A stretch of DNA of 64,000 nucleotides, from assembly GCF_019857205.1 (NCBI RefSeq), contig NZ_JAHWXO010000004.1:307501-371500 (forward strand). Direction: 5' to 3'. This DNA comes from Qipengyuania pacifica (GTDB taxonomy: Bacteria > Pseudomonadota > Alphaproteobacteria > Sphingomonadales > Sphingomonadaceae). The notes below the pieces were generated by a model, which had not been told where the DNA came from, did no database searches, and was given only the letters and a program-made list of their open reading frames with translations. The position numbers were made by a program, and so were the translations under genes. Positions 1 through 9,932 of this stretch are shown piece by piece; the first letter of the stretch is position 1, and each line of letters begins with the position of its first letter.

Positions 1-276
1 ATCGACGAACACATATGTTTGCGCATCCGGCGCATCGTCGAGGACGAACCTGTTCCAGCTCCGTGATTTGCCGCCTTCGGCATAGTCAACCAGCCGCACA
101 CCGCGTGCGGCATAGCCTCGGACGATCTCAGCCGTGGAATCGCTGCTGCCGTTGACCACCACCCAGATCTGCACATCGGGATCTTCCAGCGGCAGACTGT
201 CGAGACAAAGGGCAATCCTCGCCTCTTCATTATGGGCAAGGACAGTGACGAGAACCGGTTTGGATTTTTCAGTCAT
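1..276 (-). CDS. Glycosyltransferase family 2, N-terminal part (runs off the window)
   Basis: The 92 visible codons begin MTEKSKPVLVTVLAHNEE, the typical first strand and loop of a GT-A fold, where the asparagine and acidic residues contact the nucleotide-sugar. A GSSDSTAEIV segment and a terminal VFVD, which should lead into the metal-binding DxD, follow in the family order. Such enzymes transfer a sugar from a nucleotide donor, often to a cell-envelope lipid or polysaccharide; donor and acceptor cannot be told from this fragment. The start is the ATG at 274-276. It is divergent from the ABC exporter, with about 160 bases between them. The C-terminus lies outside the window. Confidence 0.8.
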   Translation of the reverse strand, partial: MTEKSKPVLVTVLAHNEEARIALCLDSLPLEDPDVQIWVVVNGSSDSTAEIVRGYAARGVRLVDYAEGGKSRSWNRFVLDDAPDAQTYVFVD

Positions 277-434
277 GAAACGAATGCGCCAGGCTGCCGA
301 AGGCATGGCCAATACGCGCGGCAGAGGGCGGCGTCAGCAAATATCCATGCACCTGTCCCAGAGCGGTTTACGTTCATCCCGTAAAGGCGGTGTACCTTGC
401 CCTGCCCGTGCCGCGCCCCCAAGTATGCGCCCGA

Positions 435-2243
435 ATGCCACCCGATACTGCCAATTCCGCCCAGCGCGACGATCCGGAAGGCTGGGCAACCGTCCAGCGG
501 TTCCTGCCGTATCTCTGGCCAGCCGATAATCCGGCCCTGAAACGCCGCATCGTCGGCGCCATGATGTTCGTGCTCGCGGCCAAGGCGACCACGCTCGCCC
601 TGCCGTTCGCCTATAAGAGAGCGGTCGATTCCATGACGACGCCGGCCAATCAGGCGGTCATGGTCGCTCTGGCATTCGTGATTGCCTATGCAGCCGGGCG
701 GTTCGCCGCGGTCGCTTTCGACAATCTGCGCAATATCACCTTCGAGCGTGTCGGACAGGATGCCACGCGCAAACTTGCCGAAGACACGTTTTCGCGGCTG
801 CATCAGCTATCGCTGAGATTCCACCTGTCGCGCCGCACCGGGGAAGTGACCAAGACCATCGATCGCGGGACGAAGAGCATCGACGTCATGCTCTACTTCC
901 TGCTGTTCAACATCGCGCCCACAGCGCTGGAACTGACTGCGGTAGGAGTCATCTTCTACCTCAACTTCGGATGGGAACTGGTTGCCGCCACCGCGCTGGC
1001 AGTAGGGGCGTATATCTTCGTCACGCGCACGATCACCGAATGGCGCAACGAATTGCGACGGCAGATGAACGAACTCGACGGGACGGCCCTCGCCCGGTCG
1101 GTGGACAGCCTGCTGAATTACGAAACGGTCAAATATTTCGGCGCGGAAACGCGCGAGCGCGACCGCTACGCCGAATCGACCCGTGCCTTCGCCGAAGCGG
1201 CGATCCGGTCCGAAAACTCGCTGGCCCTGCTCAACATCAGCCAGGCGGTCATCATGAACCTGCTGATGGGCGCAGCGATGGCCTTCACCGTCTGGCAGTG
1301 GAGCAAGGGCGCGCTGACCACCGGCGATCTGGTGCTGGTGAACACCTATCTCATCCAGCTTTTCCGTCCGCTCGACATGCTGGGAATGGTCTATCGTACA
1401 GTTCGCCAAGGTCTGATCGACATGGCAGAGATGTTCCGCCTGATCGATACCGACGCCGAGGTAAAGGATGCTCCCGGCGCCCCTGCCCTGCTGATCCGCA
1501 AGCCAACCGTTGCCTTCGACAATGTCGTGTTCGGGTATGAGCAGGACCGGACGATCCTGCACGGGCTGAGCTTCGAGGTTCCGGCGGGCAGTCATGTCGC
1601 GATCGTCGGCCCTTCGGGCGCGGGCAAGAGCACGATCGGGCGATTGCTGTTCCGGTTCTACGACCCGCAGGAGGGCCGCATCCTGATCGACGGACAGGAT
1701 ATTGCAAAGGTTACCCAGCACAGTCTGCGCGAGCAGATCGGGATCGTCCCGCAGGATAGCGTGCTGTTCAACGACACCATCGGTTACAACATCGCCTATG
1801 GCCGCGGCGGCGCCGGGCGCGAACAGGTGATCGCCGCGGCACAATCGGCAGCAATCATGCCGCTGATCGAGCGCCTGCCCGAGGGGCTGGATACCGAAGT
1901 CGGCGAGCGCGGACTGAAACTGTCCGGCGGCGAGAAACAGCGCGTCGCCATTGCCCGCACCCTGGTGAAGGATCCGCCGATCCTGTTGCTGGACGAGGCG
2001 ACAAGCGCGCTCGACAGCCGGACCGAACAGGAAATCCTGGCCACGCTCCGCCGGGTTTCCGAGCATCGTACCACGCTGGCCATTGCGCACCGGCTGTCGA
2101 CCATCGCCGATGCGGACAAGATCCTGGTGCTGGAGCATGGTCGCCTGGTCGAAAGCGGTCACCACACGGATCTGCTGCGCCGCAAGGGCCTTTACGCAGA
2201 GATGTGGGATCGCCAGCGCGCAGAGAAGTCGGATAGCGACTGA
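435..2243 (+). CDS. ATM1-type ABC exporter (fused permease and ATPase)
   Basis: A half-transporter of about 602 residues: an N-terminal membrane domain (roughly residues 35-330) followed by one ATPase domain. Walker A GPSGAGKST lies near residue 391, the ABC signature LSGGEKQ near 495, Walker B ILLLDEAT near 515 and the H-loop AIAHRLST near 555. The order and the YETVKYFGAE segment in the membrane domain match the ATM1/ABCB7 group, which works as a homodimer in the inner membrane and exports glutathione-linked sulfur or metal compounds. That substrate is known for relatives, not shown here. An in-frame GTG at 390 exists, but the ATG at 435 fits the family N-terminus better. It stands alone as a transcription unit. 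Confidence 0.88.
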   Translation: MPPDTANSAQRDDPEGWATVQRFLPYLWPADNPALKRRIVGAMMFVLAAKATTLALPFAYKRAVDSMTTPANQAVMVALAFVIAYAAGRFAAVAFDNLRNITFERVGQDATRKLAEDTFSRLHQLSLRFHLSRRTGEVTKTIDRGTKSIDVMLYFLLFNIAPTALELTAVGVIFYLNFGWELVAATALAVGAYIFVTRTITEWRNELRRQMNELDGTALARSVDSLLNYETVKYFGAETRERDRYAESTRAFAEAAIRSENSLALLNISQAVIMNLLMGAAMAFTVWQWSKGALTTGDLVLVNTYLIQLFRPLDMLGMVYRTVRQGLIDMAEMFRLIDTDAEVKDAPGAPALLIRKPTVAFDNVVFGYEQDRTILHGLSFEVPAGSHVAIVGPSGAGKSTIGRLLFRFYDPQEGRILIDGQDIAKVTQHSLREQIGIVPQDSVLFNDTIGYNIAYGRGGAGREQVIAAAQSAAIMPLIERLPEGLDTEVGERGLKLSGGEKQRVAIARTLVKDPPILLLDEATSALDSRTEQEILATLRRVSEHRTTLAIAHRLSTIADADKILVLEHGRLVESGHHTDLLRRKGLYAEMWDRQRAEKSDSD

Positions 2244-2353
2244 ACAGCGCCGCCGACCTTGCGGCTTGTGCCGCGATGCAACATTATTCATAATGCGCTG
2301 ATCAACGGCGCCGATGCCGCGCCATTCCCGGATTAGACGAACGGAATTCTCGC

Positions 2354-3856
2354 ATGCTCGACCGCAGCACGCTTCATCGCGACTGGTTTTCAAACATCCG
2401 GGCAGACCTGCTCGCCGGCCTGGTGGTGGCGCTCGCCCTGATCCCCGAAGCAATCGGCTTTTCGATCATCGCAGGGGTCGACCCGCGGGTAGGCCTCTAT
2501 GCCTCGGTCGCAATTGCTATGGTCATCGCTTTCACCGGCGGGCGACCCGGCATGATCTCTGCCGCGACGGCGGCAGTCGCCGTCGTGGTGGTGCCGCTGG
2601 TACGCGATTACGGTGTCGATTATCTCTTCGCGGCAACGATCCTGATGGGCGTCTTTCAGGGCATCGCGGCGCTGTTACGTCTGGACCTGCTGATGCAGTT
2701 CGTGTCGCGGTCGGTCATCACCGGCTTCGTCAACGCCCTGGCCATCCTGATCTTCATGGCCCAGTTGCCCCAGCTCGACCCGACGGCAGCGGGCATCGGC
2801 TGGACGACCTATGCCATGGTCGCGGCGGCGCTGGCGATGATCTACCTGATCCCGAGACTGACGTCAGCCGTTCCGAGCCCCCTCATCGCCATTGTCGTGC
2901 TCACCGCGCTGACCATCTGGCTCGATGCTCCGGTCAATACCGTTGCGGACATGGGGAAGCTGCCGGAAGGCCTGCCCTATTTCGCCCTTCCGAACGTGCC
3001 TTTGACGTGGGACACCCTCCTCATCATCGCGCCCTATTCGGCGACAATGGCGGCGGTCGGCCTGCTGGAATCGCTGCTGACGGCGCAGATCGTCGACGAC
3101 ATGACCCACACGGGCAGCAACAAGCGCAGGGAAAGCGCGGGGCAAGGCGCCGCGAACGTCGTTGCCGCGCTATTCGGCGGCATGGGCGGCTGCGCGATGA
3201 TCGGCCAGTCGGTCATCAATGTGACGAGCGGGGGACGCGGCCGGCTATCGACCTTCACGGCGGGCGCAGCGCTGCTGATCCTGCTGGCGTTGCTTGGCGA
3301 CCTCGTCGGGCAGGTGCCGATGCCGGCGCTGGTAGCGATCATGATCATGGTTTCGATCGGTACCTTCAGCTGGAATTCGATCCCCAACATCGCAAAGCAC
3401 CCGTGGCAGAGCAGCGTCGTCATGCTCACGACCGTCGTCGTGGTGGTGGCGACGCATAATCTCGCACTCGGTGTGCTGGCAGGCGTGATCCTGTCGGGCG
3501 TGTTCTTCACACACAAGGTGATGACCATGTTCGAAGTAGTGCGCGAGCGGGAGGGAGATACCGCGACCTATCGTGCCAAGGGGCAGATCTTCTACGCCAG
3601 CGTCGAACGGTTCGAAGCCGCGCTCGGCCCAGAAAGCATCCAGCCCGATCCGGCACCGCATGTGATTATCGATGTGCGCAAGGCACACTTCTGGGACATC
3701 AGCGCGGTCGGCGCGCTCGACAAGGTGGTCGAACGAATGCGCCGCAACGGGCGCAGTGTGCAGGTCATCGGGCTAAACCGGGCAAGCGCTGATCTGGTCG
3801 ACAAGTTCGCCCTGACCGACAAGACCGGTGTGGAAAGCGGGCTGGCCCCGCACTGA
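2354..3856 (+). CDS. SulP family anion transporter with STAS domain (core copy)
   Basis: This 500-residue inner-membrane protein has the SulP transmembrane core (about residues 15-380, including [21 protein letters not shown] and the [12 protein letters not shown] motif) and a cytoplasmic STAS domain (about 400-490, with [19 protein letters not shown]). SulP proteins carry sulfate, bicarbonate or other anions by symport or exchange; the substrate cannot be read from sequence. A close paralogue lies in the genomic island at 32669. The gene is followed after 7 bases by a DedA gene, probably co-transcribed. Confidence 0.92.
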   Translation: MLDRSTLHRDWFSNIRADLLAGLVVALALIPEAIGFSIIAGVDPRVGLYASVAIAMVIAFTGGRPGMISAATAAVAVVVVPLVRDYGVDYLFAATILMGVFQGIAALLRLDLLMQFVSRSVITGFVNALAILIFMAQLPQLDPTAAGIGWTTYAMVAAALAMIYLIPRLTSAVPSPLIAIVVLTALTIWLDAPVNTVADMGKLPEGLPYFALPNVPLTWDTLLIIAPYSATMAAVGLLESLLTAQIVDDMTHTGSNKRRESAGQGAANVVAALFGGMGGCAMIGQSVINVTSGGRGRLSTFTAGAALLILLALLGDLVGQVPMPALVAIMIMVSIGTFSWNSIPNIAKHPWQSSVVMLTTVVVVVATHNLALGVLAGVILSGVFFTHKVMTMFEVVREREGDTATYRAKGQIFYASVERFEAALGPESIQPDPAPHVIIDVRKAHFWDISAVGALDKVVERMRRNGRSVQVIGLNRASADLVDKFALTDKTGVESGLAPH

Positions 3857-3863
3857 GAAAGAT

Positions 3864-4430
3864 ATGAACCTCGAAGCGATCATTGCGCAGTACGGCATCT
3901 GGGCGGTTGCGCTGGGTGCCGGCCTAGAAGGCGAAACCGCGCTCGTGCTAGGCGGGATCGCAGTCCATCGAGAGCTCATTGCCTATGCGAGTACAATTCT
4001 GGCCGGAGCAGCGGGATCGTTCATCGCTGACCAATCCTTCTTTGCCATCGGCCGAAAGTTCCGCGACGGGCCGCGGATCAAGCGTTTCAGGCAGAAGAAA
4101 GGATATGCCCGCGCGGTGGCTGCATTCGAACGACATCCGACGCTGTTCGTTTTCGCGTTTCGGTTTCTCTATGGAATGCGCACGGTGAGCCCGATTGCGA
4201 TCGGCACCACCACCCTGCCCGCGCGGCGCTTTCTCGTCATAAATGCGCTCGCTGCGCTTGTATGGAGCGCTGTCTTCGTGAGCCTTGGCTATGTCAGCGG
4301 ACAGGCGATTGAAGCTGCATTCGGGCGAGTACGATCCTTCGCCCACGTGCTGATGCCGGTCGTAGTGATCGCGATTGTCCTGGCCCTGGCGGCACGCGCA
4401 CTGCTGCGCCGCCGCGGCACGAGCAAATAG
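3864..4430 (+). CDS. DedA family (VTT/SNARE-associated domain) membrane protein
   Basis: The 188-residue membrane protein has the DedA hallmarks: an early acidic G-EGE segment (LGAGLEGETALVLGG), the FAIGRKFRDG loop, and RFLYGMRTVSP, which corresponds to the conserved F-R/x-PG-R reentrant motif, here with Y for P. DedA proteins are implicated in undecaprenyl-phosphate or phospholipid transbilayer movement and proton homeostasis; the specific role is unknown. I chose the ATG at 3864 because it lies 7 bases after the SulP stop and has AGAAAG upstream. It ends at a strong hairpin facing hslU. Confidence 0.85.
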   Translation: MNLEAIIAQYGIWAVALGAGLEGETALVLGGIAVHRELIAYASTILAGAAGSFIADQSFFAIGRKFRDGPRIKRFRQKKGYARAVAAFERHPTLFVFAFRFLYGMRTVSPIAIGTTTLPARRFLVINALAALVWSAVFVSLGYVSGQAIEAAFGRVRSFAHVLMPVVVIAIVLALAARALLRRRGTSK

Positions 4431-4459
4431 GGTCCCCGCCGCAGGAGCGGCAGGGACCC
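4430..4459. terminator. Bidirectional terminator between dedA and hslU
   Basis: A 12-bp stem with one C-A mismatch and a 6-base loop (CAGGAG) sits exactly between two convergent genes. Its first base is the last base of the dedA stop codon, and the hslU stop begins 5 bases beyond it. Base pairing is visible directly; there is only a short T-rich tail on either side. Confidence 0.7.
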
Positions 4460-4463
4460 TGTC

Positions 4464-5765
4464 TTACAGGATATACTTGCTAAGGTCGGTATCGCCCGCG
4501 AGCGTTTCCAGCCGTTCCCGCACGTAAGCAGCATCGATCATGATCGTTTCGCCAGCGTGATCTTCCGCTTCGAAGCTGATTTCTTCGAGCAGGCGTTCCA
4601 TCACGGTCTGCAGGCGGCGGGCCCCGATATTCTCTACCGTTTCGTTCACGCGAGCGGCCAGCTTGGCAACTTCGGTGATGGCATCTTCGGTAAATTCGAG
4701 AGTGACGTTTTCGGTACCGATAAGCGCTTTGTACTGTTCGACGAGATTGGCCCGCGTTTCCTTGAGGATACGCACGAAGTCTTCTTCGGTCAGCGCACGA
4801 AGTTCAACGCGGATCGGCAGACGTCCCTGAAGTTCAGGAAGCATGTCCGAAGGTTTGGAAACGTGGAAGGCGCCGCTGGCAATGAACAGAATGTGGTCTG
4901 TCTTCATCGGGCCGTATTTTGTCGCGACCGTCGTGCCTTCGATGAGCGGCAAGAGATCGCGCTGAACGCCTTCGCGGCTGACGGATCCGCCCCGCACATC
5001 GGAGACTGCGATCTTGTCGATCTCGTCGAGGAATACGATCCCGTTCGTTTCCGCATTTTCCAGCGCGACGCGATTGACGTCATCCTGGTCCATACGTTTT
5101 TCGGCTTCTTCGTCGACGAGGCGATCCCAGGCATCGGGCACCTTCAGCTTGCGACGCTTCATCGAGTTCTTGCCCATGGCCTTGCCGAGCATATCGGACA
5201 GGTCAATCATGCCCACTCCGCCGGGCATTCCGGGAATATCCATCTGCTGGCCGGGCTGGTCGCGAACCTCGATTTCCACTTCGGTATCGTTCATCGCATT
5301 TTCGACGATACGCTGGCGGAAGGCTTCACGCGTCGCTTCGCTGGCATTTTCGCCAACTAGTGCATTGAGAAGGCGGTCCATCGCCGCCTTGCTGGCCGCA
5401 TCGCGCACCGCTTCGCGGCGGCGTTCCTTTTCCAGACGGATCGCCTCTTCTGCCAGATCGCGCGCGATCTGGTCGACATCGCGGCCGACGTAACCGACTT
5501 CGGTGAACTTGGTCGCCTCGATCTTGATGAAGGGTGCCTCTGCCAATTTGGCGAGACGACGGCTGATTTCGGTTTTGCCGCAACCGGTCGGGCCGATCAT
5601 CAGAATGTTCTTGGGCGTGACCTCGTCGCGCAATTCCGGGCCGAGACGCTGGCGCCGCCAGCGATTGCGTAGCGCCACGGCGACGGCGCGCTTGGCCTCT
5701 TTCTGGCCAATGATGTGTTCGTCCAGTGCAGCGACGATGGCTTTGGGGGTGAGGTTGTCGGTCAA
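4464..5765 (-). CDS. hslU: HslU, ATPase subunit of the HslVU protease
   Basis: HslU is the AAA+ unfoldase that feeds proteins into the HslV peptidase. Walker [10 protein letters not shown] is at about residue 58, the pore-loop region [13 protein letters not shown] follows, Walker B is [11 protein letters not shown], and the C-terminal LSKYIL is the tail that docks into HslV. The long I-domain lies between the Walker motifs. I prefer the TTG at 5763-5765, giving [10 protein letters not shown], where the homology begins, with GGA about 9 bases upstream. An in-frame GTG at 5793-5795 would add 10 residues. It is the second gene after hslV, 74 bases downstream. Confidence 0.95.
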   Translation of the reverse strand: MTDNLTPKAIVAALDEHIIGQKEAKRAVAVALRNRWRRQRLGPELRDEVTPKNILMIGPTGCGKTEISRRLAKLAEAPFIKIEATKFTEVGYVGRDVDQIARDLAEEAIRLEKERRREAVRDAASKAAMDRLLNALVGENASEATREAFRQRIVENAMNDTEVEIEVRDQPGQQMDIPGMPGGVGMIDLSDMLGKAMGKNSMKRRKLKVPDAWDRLVDEEAEKRMDQDDVNRVALENAETNGIVFLDEIDKIAVSDVRGGSVSREGVQRDLLPLIEGTTVATKYGPMKTDHILFIASGAFHVSKPSDMLPELQGRLPIRVELRALTEEDFVRILKETRANLVEQYKALIGTENVTLEFTEDAITEVAKLAARVNETVENIGARRLQTVMERLLEEISFEAEDHAGETIMIDAAYVRERLETLAGDTDLSKYIL

Positions 5766-5839
5766 TTCATTTTTTCCAATATCGCGCTCGTGCACGAGGC
5801 TTGAGCGGGGTTATGTGGAGTTGCCCGTGGGCTGATCCA

Positions 5840-6400
5840 TCACACCGTTTCGAGGGTGACGTTGCCATTGGTGAAAACGCACACGTCTGCGGCGACCGCC
5901 ATGGCCTTGCGCGCGATGGTTTCGGCATCGGTTTCGTAATCGACGAGAGCCTTTGCGGCTGACAGCGCATAGTTGCCGCCCGAGCCGATTGCCGCGATCC
6001 CGCCTTCGGGTTCGAGCACATCGCCATTGCCGGTGAGGACGAGGAGGTTTTCCTTGTCCGCCACGATCATGAGAGCTTCGAGATTGCGCAGATATTTATC
6101 GGTGCGCCAATCTTTGGTCAGCTCGACCGCGGCGCGCAGGAGCTGGCCATTGTGCTGTTCAAGCTTGCGTTCCAACCGTTCGAACAGAGTGAAGGCATCG
6201 GCGGTGGCGCCGGCAAAGCCGGCGACGACCTTGCCGCCTTCGCCGATCCGGCGAACCTTCTTGGCATTGGGTTTCATCACCGTATTGCCCATGGAGACTT
6301 GTCCGTCCCCGGCAATCACGATCTTGTCATCGCGCTTGACGCCGATGATTGTGGTTGAATGCCACTGGGCCAGGCCGTGGCGATTGTCGTTTGCGTCCAT
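5840..6400 (-). CDS. hslV: HslV, threonine peptidase subunit of HslVU
   Basis: This is the 20S-proteasome-like peptidase that forms a double hexamer degrading HslU-unfolded proteins in the cytoplasm. From the ATG at 6398-6400 the protein has 186 residues, with a 15-residue propeptide and then [11 protein letters not shown]; the first of these threonines (residue 16) becomes the N-terminal nucleophile after processing. The GDGQVSMG and [11 protein letters not shown] motifs are also present. An upstream in-frame ATG at 6421 would lengthen the propeptide by 7 residues. It is upstream of hslU on the same strand, as in many alphaproteobacteria. Confidence 0.95.
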   Translation of the reverse strand: MDANDNRHGLAQWHSTTIIGVKRDDKIVIAGDGQVSMGNTVMKPNAKKVRRIGEGGKVVAGFAGATADAFTLFERLERKLEQHNGQLLRAAVELTKDWRTDKYLRNLEALMIVADKENLLVLTGNGDVLEPEGGIAAIGSGGNYALSAAKALVDYETDAETIARKAMAVAADVCVFTNGNVTLETV

Positions 6401-6447
6401 GCCGCGCGATATGGGGGGCATGAAGCGGGGGTCAAGCGGCAGGCGTG

Positions 6448-6912
6448 TCAGCCCGGCCCCTGACCACCCACACCCGGCGCGCCGACCGCACCGATATTGC
6501 CGAACAGGTCTTCGAGGAACGTGCGCTCCCGGCCCAGGGTCGGCGTGGTTGCGCCATCGGGGCTGAGATTGACGACCCTGTCCATCCCGGTGCGTTCGGC
6601 GGACACGACGTTGCCTGTCTGGTCGAACTTCACTGCCAATACGGAATGTTCTTCGATGCGCGGACGCACGAACGGCTTACGCCCGGTGGTGCTGGACACG
6701 TAGTACCAGGTTTTTTCGCCATACTGGCTTTCGAATGTCGGGCGGCCCAATGTGCCGGCCACGCTCTGTTCGTTATCGATGCCCGGCTGAACCGACTGCA
6801 CCAGCGCCGCATCGACGATGTATCCGCGCGGTTCGCGAATGGAGGTGCAACCGCTTGCGGCCACGGCAGCCACGCCAATGGCGGCGAGACCCAGAATTTT
6901 CGACCTGTTCAT
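6448..6912 (-). CDS. bamE: BamE/SmpA-OmlA family outer-membrane lipoprotein
   Basis: A 154-residue lipoprotein with signal sequence [21 protein letters not shown] and lipidated Cys22. The SmpA/OmlA domain follows, with the family's turn [20 protein letters not shown] and EKTWYYVSS. BamE supports the BAM machine that folds beta-barrel proteins into the outer membrane. The start is the ATG at 6910-6912, directly before the signal peptide; an open frame upstream is not part of it. The C-terminus is Gly-rich. It is divergent from the bc1 chaperone gene. Confidence 0.88.
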   Translation of the reverse strand: MNRSKILGLAAIGVAAVAASGCTSIREPRGYIVDAALVQSVQPGIDNEQSVAGTLGRPTFESQYGEKTWYYVSSTTGRKPFVRPRIEEHSVLAVKFDQTGNVVSAERTGMDRVVNLSPDGATTPTLGRERTFLEDLFGNIGAVGAPGVGGQGPG

Positions 6913-7074
6913 GGGAACAGCAAATCTCCGTATTCCGGCAGGTGCTTGGCCGCGAGCGGCCACCTGCCTATATGCTCGGGCAACGCCTTAATCCCAAAGC
7001 GTCACCCCATGCAACTCGGCAATGCGGGGCGCTTGGGGATCGCGGCCTGTATTGCCGCTGAACGGAGTAGTCTC

Positions 7075-7590
7075 TTGTCTTTCCTCGCCCGCCTTTTCGG
7101 CACCAAACCCGACCCGCGCGAAGAGTGGCGCGTTCTGTGGCACCGCACCGTTGCCGAAGCCCGCGACCCCGACTGGTATCGCATGTGCGGCGTCGCCGAT
7201 TCCATCGAGGGTCGATACGACATGATCACACTGGTGTTGACCCTGGTCATGCTGCGGCTGGAAGACGAAGGCGGCCAAGGACCGGCGACGGCACGGCTGA
7301 CCGAATTGTTCGTGGACGATATGGAAGGACAGATGCGTGAGGCGGGGATCGGCGATCCGACTGTGGGCAAGAAGATCAATGCCCTGATGGAGAGCATGAA
7401 CGGCCGCATCGGCGCCTATCGCGAAGGACTGCGCAGCGATCCCAAAGTGCTGATCGATGCCGTCCGCCGCAATGTGACGATGGCCCAGCCCGACGAGGCC
7501 GAGGCGCTGGTGCAACGCATGGCCGCGCTCCACGCGCGGCTGGCCCGATCGAACCTCGATCAGTTGAAGGCCGGGGAGATCGCGGCATGA
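7075..7590 (+). CDS. Ubiquinol-cytochrome c chaperone family protein (UQCC1/CBP3-like)
   Basis: A 171-residue protein resembling the CBP3/UQCC1 chaperone domain that assists cytochrome b assembly into complex III. The WHRTVAEARDPDWYRMCGVADSIEGRYDMITL stretch near residues 24-55 and the later FVDDMEGQMRE carry the family pattern. I choose the TTG at 7075: it gives the family-like LSFLARLFGTK start and has GGAG 7 bases upstream, while no ATG fits. It overlaps yceD by ATGA, so the two are probably translationally coupled. Confidence 0.82.
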   Translation: MSFLARLFGTKPDPREEWRVLWHRTVAEARDPDWYRMCGVADSIEGRYDMITLVLTLVMLRLEDEGGQGPATARLTELFVDDMEGQMREAGIGDPTVGKKINALMESMNGRIGAYREGLRSDPKVLIDAVRRNVTMAQPDEAEALVQRMAALHARLARSNLDQLKAGEIAA

Positions 7591-8123
7591 GCGCACCCGA
7601 ACTGAGCCGATTGGTAAAGCCACGCGCCCTGCCAAGTGAACCGATGCAAGTGGACACCAGCGAAGCCGAGCGCGCCGCGCTGGCTGAAAGGTTTGGCGTG
7701 ACGTCAATTCCCGCACTTCACGCCGCCATCGAGTTCGGCATGAAGGACGAGGCCGTCCTGGCGAATGGCACCCTGACCGCGACGATCGAACAGCCTTGCG
7801 CCGTTACTCGGGAGGAACTGACCTACGAGGTCGCAGAGCCGCTGACACTGCGCTTCGTTGCAGCGGGATCGACGCCCGATTTCTCACCGGACGAGGAAAT
7901 CGAGCTGGAAAGCGAGGACCTCGACGAGATCGAATACGAGGGCGAAACCTTCGATCTGGGCGAAGCAATTGCCCAGACGCTGGCGCTGGCCATCGATCCA
8001 TATCGCGAAGGTCCCGGGGCCGATGAGGCACGCCGGAAGGTGGGGATCAAAAGCGATGAGGATCGGGTCGCAAGCGGACCGTTGGCCGAAGCACTGGCAT
8101 CGCTGACCACGAAAAACGACTAG
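7587..8123 (+). CDS. YceD/DUF177 family protein
   Basis: This 178-residue acidic protein has the DUF177 layout: an N-terminal beta region, a central CxxxxxE segment (PCAVTREELTYEV) and an acidic patch (DFSPDEEIELESEDLDEI) before the conserved hydrophobic helix (LGEAIAQTLALAIDPY). In Escherichia coli and in plants, relatives influence 23S rRNA accumulation. The usual neighbours rpmF or plsX are absent; instead it is coupled to the bc1 chaperone by an ATGA overlap. Confidence 0.85.
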   Translation: MSAPELSRLVKPRALPSEPMQVDTSEAERAALAERFGVTSIPALHAAIEFGMKDEAVLANGTLTATIEQPCAVTREELTYEVAEPLTLRFVAAGSTPDFSPDEEIELESEDLDEIEYEGETFDLGEAIAQTLALAIDPYREGPGADEARRKVGIKSDEDRVASGPLAEALASLTTKND

Positions 8124-8142
8124 GGCGCCGCGTCGAAGCAGA

Positions 8143-8172
8143 TTGACAATTTCCGCAGACTGTAAATATACG
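8143..8172 (+). promoter_or_regulatory. Putative promoter of the ParD-like/map pair
   Basis: A perfect TTGACA -35 box (8143-8148) is followed 18 bases later by TATACG (8167-8172), with an A+T-rich stretch that stands out from the G+C-rich surroundings. It lies just upstream of the ParD-like gene, which suggests the pair has its own promoter. Confidence 0.5.
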
Positions 8173-8203
8173 AATCATATATGTTTTGTATAAGGGCGAT
8201 GAC

Positions 8204-8413
8204 GTGGGCTTGGTAAAAATCGACGATGAACTACACGAGAGCGTGCGCCGGGCGAGTGCGGTCATGTGCCGCTCGATAAATGCGCAGGCCGAGTTCTGGA
8301 TGAAGATAGGCCGCCTGGCCGAAGCCAATCCGACCCTGACTTTCAGCGAGATCGTGAAGCGCGAAATGGCGCACGTCCACGACGACGCAGAAGGTGTGGC
8401 CGAAGCTGCCTGA
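8204..8413 (+). CDS. ParD-like antitoxin family protein
   Basis: A protein of about 69 residues beginning VGLVKIDDELHESVRR, followed by a short helix-turn segment (SINAQAEFWMKIGRLAEANP). This is the ParD_like pattern, a ribbon-helix-helix-type fold known from antitoxins that bind DNA and a toxin partner. I choose the GTG at 8204, with AAGG about 8 bases upstream; an in-frame TTG at 8186 would add six residues. No ParE-type toxin follows. The next gene, one base later, is a methionine aminopeptidase. Its target and true role are unknown. Confidence 0.7.
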   Translation: MGLVKIDDELHESVRRASAVMCRSINAQAEFWMKIGRLAEANPTLTFSEIVKREMAHVHDDAEGVAEAA

Positions 8414-8414
8414 A

Positions 8415-9182
8415 ATGGTCAAAACCGCAGACGAAATCACCCTTATGCGCATATCGGGCCGACTGCTCGGTTCGGTGTTCGAGATGCTGGACACGATCAA
8501 GCTTTGCGGCATGTCCACGATGCAGATCAACGACCTCGTCGAACGCTTCATTACCGAGGATCTGGCGGCCCGCCCGGCCAGCAAGGGGCAATACGGCTTT
8601 GCTTACGTCCTCAACTGCTCGATCAACGATGTCGTCTGTCATGGGGTGCCGTCGGAGGATGAGATCGTAAGAGACGGCGACATCATCAATCTCGATATCA
8701 CGCTGGAGAAGAACGGCTTTATTGCGGATTCGAGCAAGACCTATGTCGTCGGCAACGCCCCTGCGCCTGCCAAGCGGCTCGTGCAGATCGCGGAAGGCGC
8801 CATGTGGGCCGGCATCCGGAAAGTGCGGCCCGGGGCGCATCTGGGCGACGTCGGTTACGCAATCGAGAAACATGCCAGAAAACACGGCTGTACGGTCGTG
8901 CGCGAATATTGCGGCCATGGCATCGGCCGGGAGATGCACGAAGAACCCCAGGTGCTGAATTTCGGGCGCCCCGGAAGGGGATTACGGCTGCGCGAGGGAA
9001 TGACCTTCACAGTCGAACCGATGGTCAATCTGGGTAGTCGCCAAACCGTCACCCTGGACGACGGCTGGACCGTGGCGACCCGGGACGGAAAGCTGTCGGC
9101 GCAGTTCGAACATACGGTCGCCGTGACGGCAAGCGGCGTCGAGGTTCTGACGTTGCGAGAGGGCGAGCGAAACCGCGCCTGA
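8415..9182 (+). CDS. map: Type I methionine aminopeptidase
   Basis: A 255-residue metalloprotease that removes the initiator methionine from nascent proteins. All catalytic positions are visible: VCHGVP (the His that positions substrate), NLDIT and ADSSKT (metal-binding Asp), YCGHGIGREMHE (His), FTVEPMV (Glu) and QFEHTVAV (Glu). The start is the ATG at 8415, one base after the ParD-like stop, implying co-expression. The enzyme looks fully active. Whether it is the only Map of the cell cannot be decided from this window. Confidence 0.92.
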   Translation: MVKTADEITLMRISGRLLGSVFEMLDTIKLCGMSTMQINDLVERFITEDLAARPASKGQYGFAYVLNCSINDVVCHGVPSEDEIVRDGDIINLDITLEKNGFIADSSKTYVVGNAPAPAKRLVQIAEGAMWAGIRKVRPGAHLGDVGYAIEKHARKHGCTVVREYCGHGIGREMHEEPQVLNFGRPGRGLRLREGMTFTVEPMVNLGSRQTVTLDDGWTVATRDGKLSAQFEHTVAVTASGVEVLTLREGERNRA

Positions 9183-9308
9183 TCCGCCCGAAAGTGACAA
9201 AAGGACTATGGGTCCGATCAGGACAGCTAATATTATCCAACCGGATGACTGAATGGCACGCTTTACGTTTCGGCCCCGCGCCGCAGAGCTGAAACGGGAG
9301 ACTGCAGC

Positions 9309-9833
9309 CTAGAAGGGAATATCGTCATCCAGATCGTCATAATTGGAACCGCCGCCGGAACTGCGCGCGCCGCCACCCGACGATTCGCCGCCTTGGTTCC
9401 AGCTGCCTGAGCTTCCGCCCCCGCCCTGATCCCACGAACTGCCACCGCCACGCTGGCCACCGCCGCCACCGCTGGCGCCCTGTGCGCCATCGAGCATGGT
9501 CAGCGAGCCGTTCATGCCGCGGATGACCACTTCGGTGCTGTAACGATCGTTGCCGGATTGGTCCTGCCACTTGCGCGTCTGCAGCTGGCCTTCGATGTAG
9601 ACCTTGCTGCCCTTGCGCAGAAAGCGCTCCACCACGCCCACGAGACCTTCGGAGAAGATCGCGACAGTGTGCCATTCGGTCCGTTCCTGGCGTTCTCCGG
9701 TGTTACGATCCTTCCACGTTTCGCTGGTTGCGATGCGCAGGTTCGCGACCTTGCCGCCGTTCTGGAAGCTGCGGATTTCCGGGTCTGCGCCCAGGTTTCC
9801 GATCAGCATGACTTTATTGAGGCTTCCGGCCAT
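9309..9833 (-). CDS. ssb: Single-stranded DNA-binding protein
   Basis: This 174-residue SSB has the OB-fold in residues 1-112 ([39 protein letters not shown]), a long Gly/Ser/Gln-rich disordered linker, and the acidic tip DDLDDDIPF that recruits replication and repair enzymes. It binds ssDNA as a tetramer. It is monocistronic, with about 100 bases to feoB. Confidence 0.96.
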   Translation of the reverse strand: MAGSLNKVMLIGNLGADPEIRSFQNGGKVANLRIATSETWKDRNTGERQERTEWHTVAIFSEGLVGVVERFLRKGSKVYIEGQLQTRKWQDQSGNDRYSTEVVIRGMNGSLTMLDGAQGASGGGGGQRGGGSSWDQGGGGSSGSWNQGGESSGGGARSSGGGSNYDDLDDDIPF

Positions 9834-9932
9834 CGAATCGTCCCTTCGTATTCTGTTGGCGAAGGGCCTAACCGAGCCTTCGCATCGCTTCTAGGCCCGC
9901 CACCGAATTTCCACGGGTGTAGATGGGGTTCG

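Noticed and set aside
807..2453. 548-codon minus-strand open frame opposite the ABC exporter
   Set aside because: It runs antisense to a fully convincing exporter, lacks any family pattern, and is a by-product of high G+C codon bias.
9309..9500. Gly/Ser-rich tandem repeat
   Set aside because: It is the normal disordered linker of SSB, not an independent repeat.
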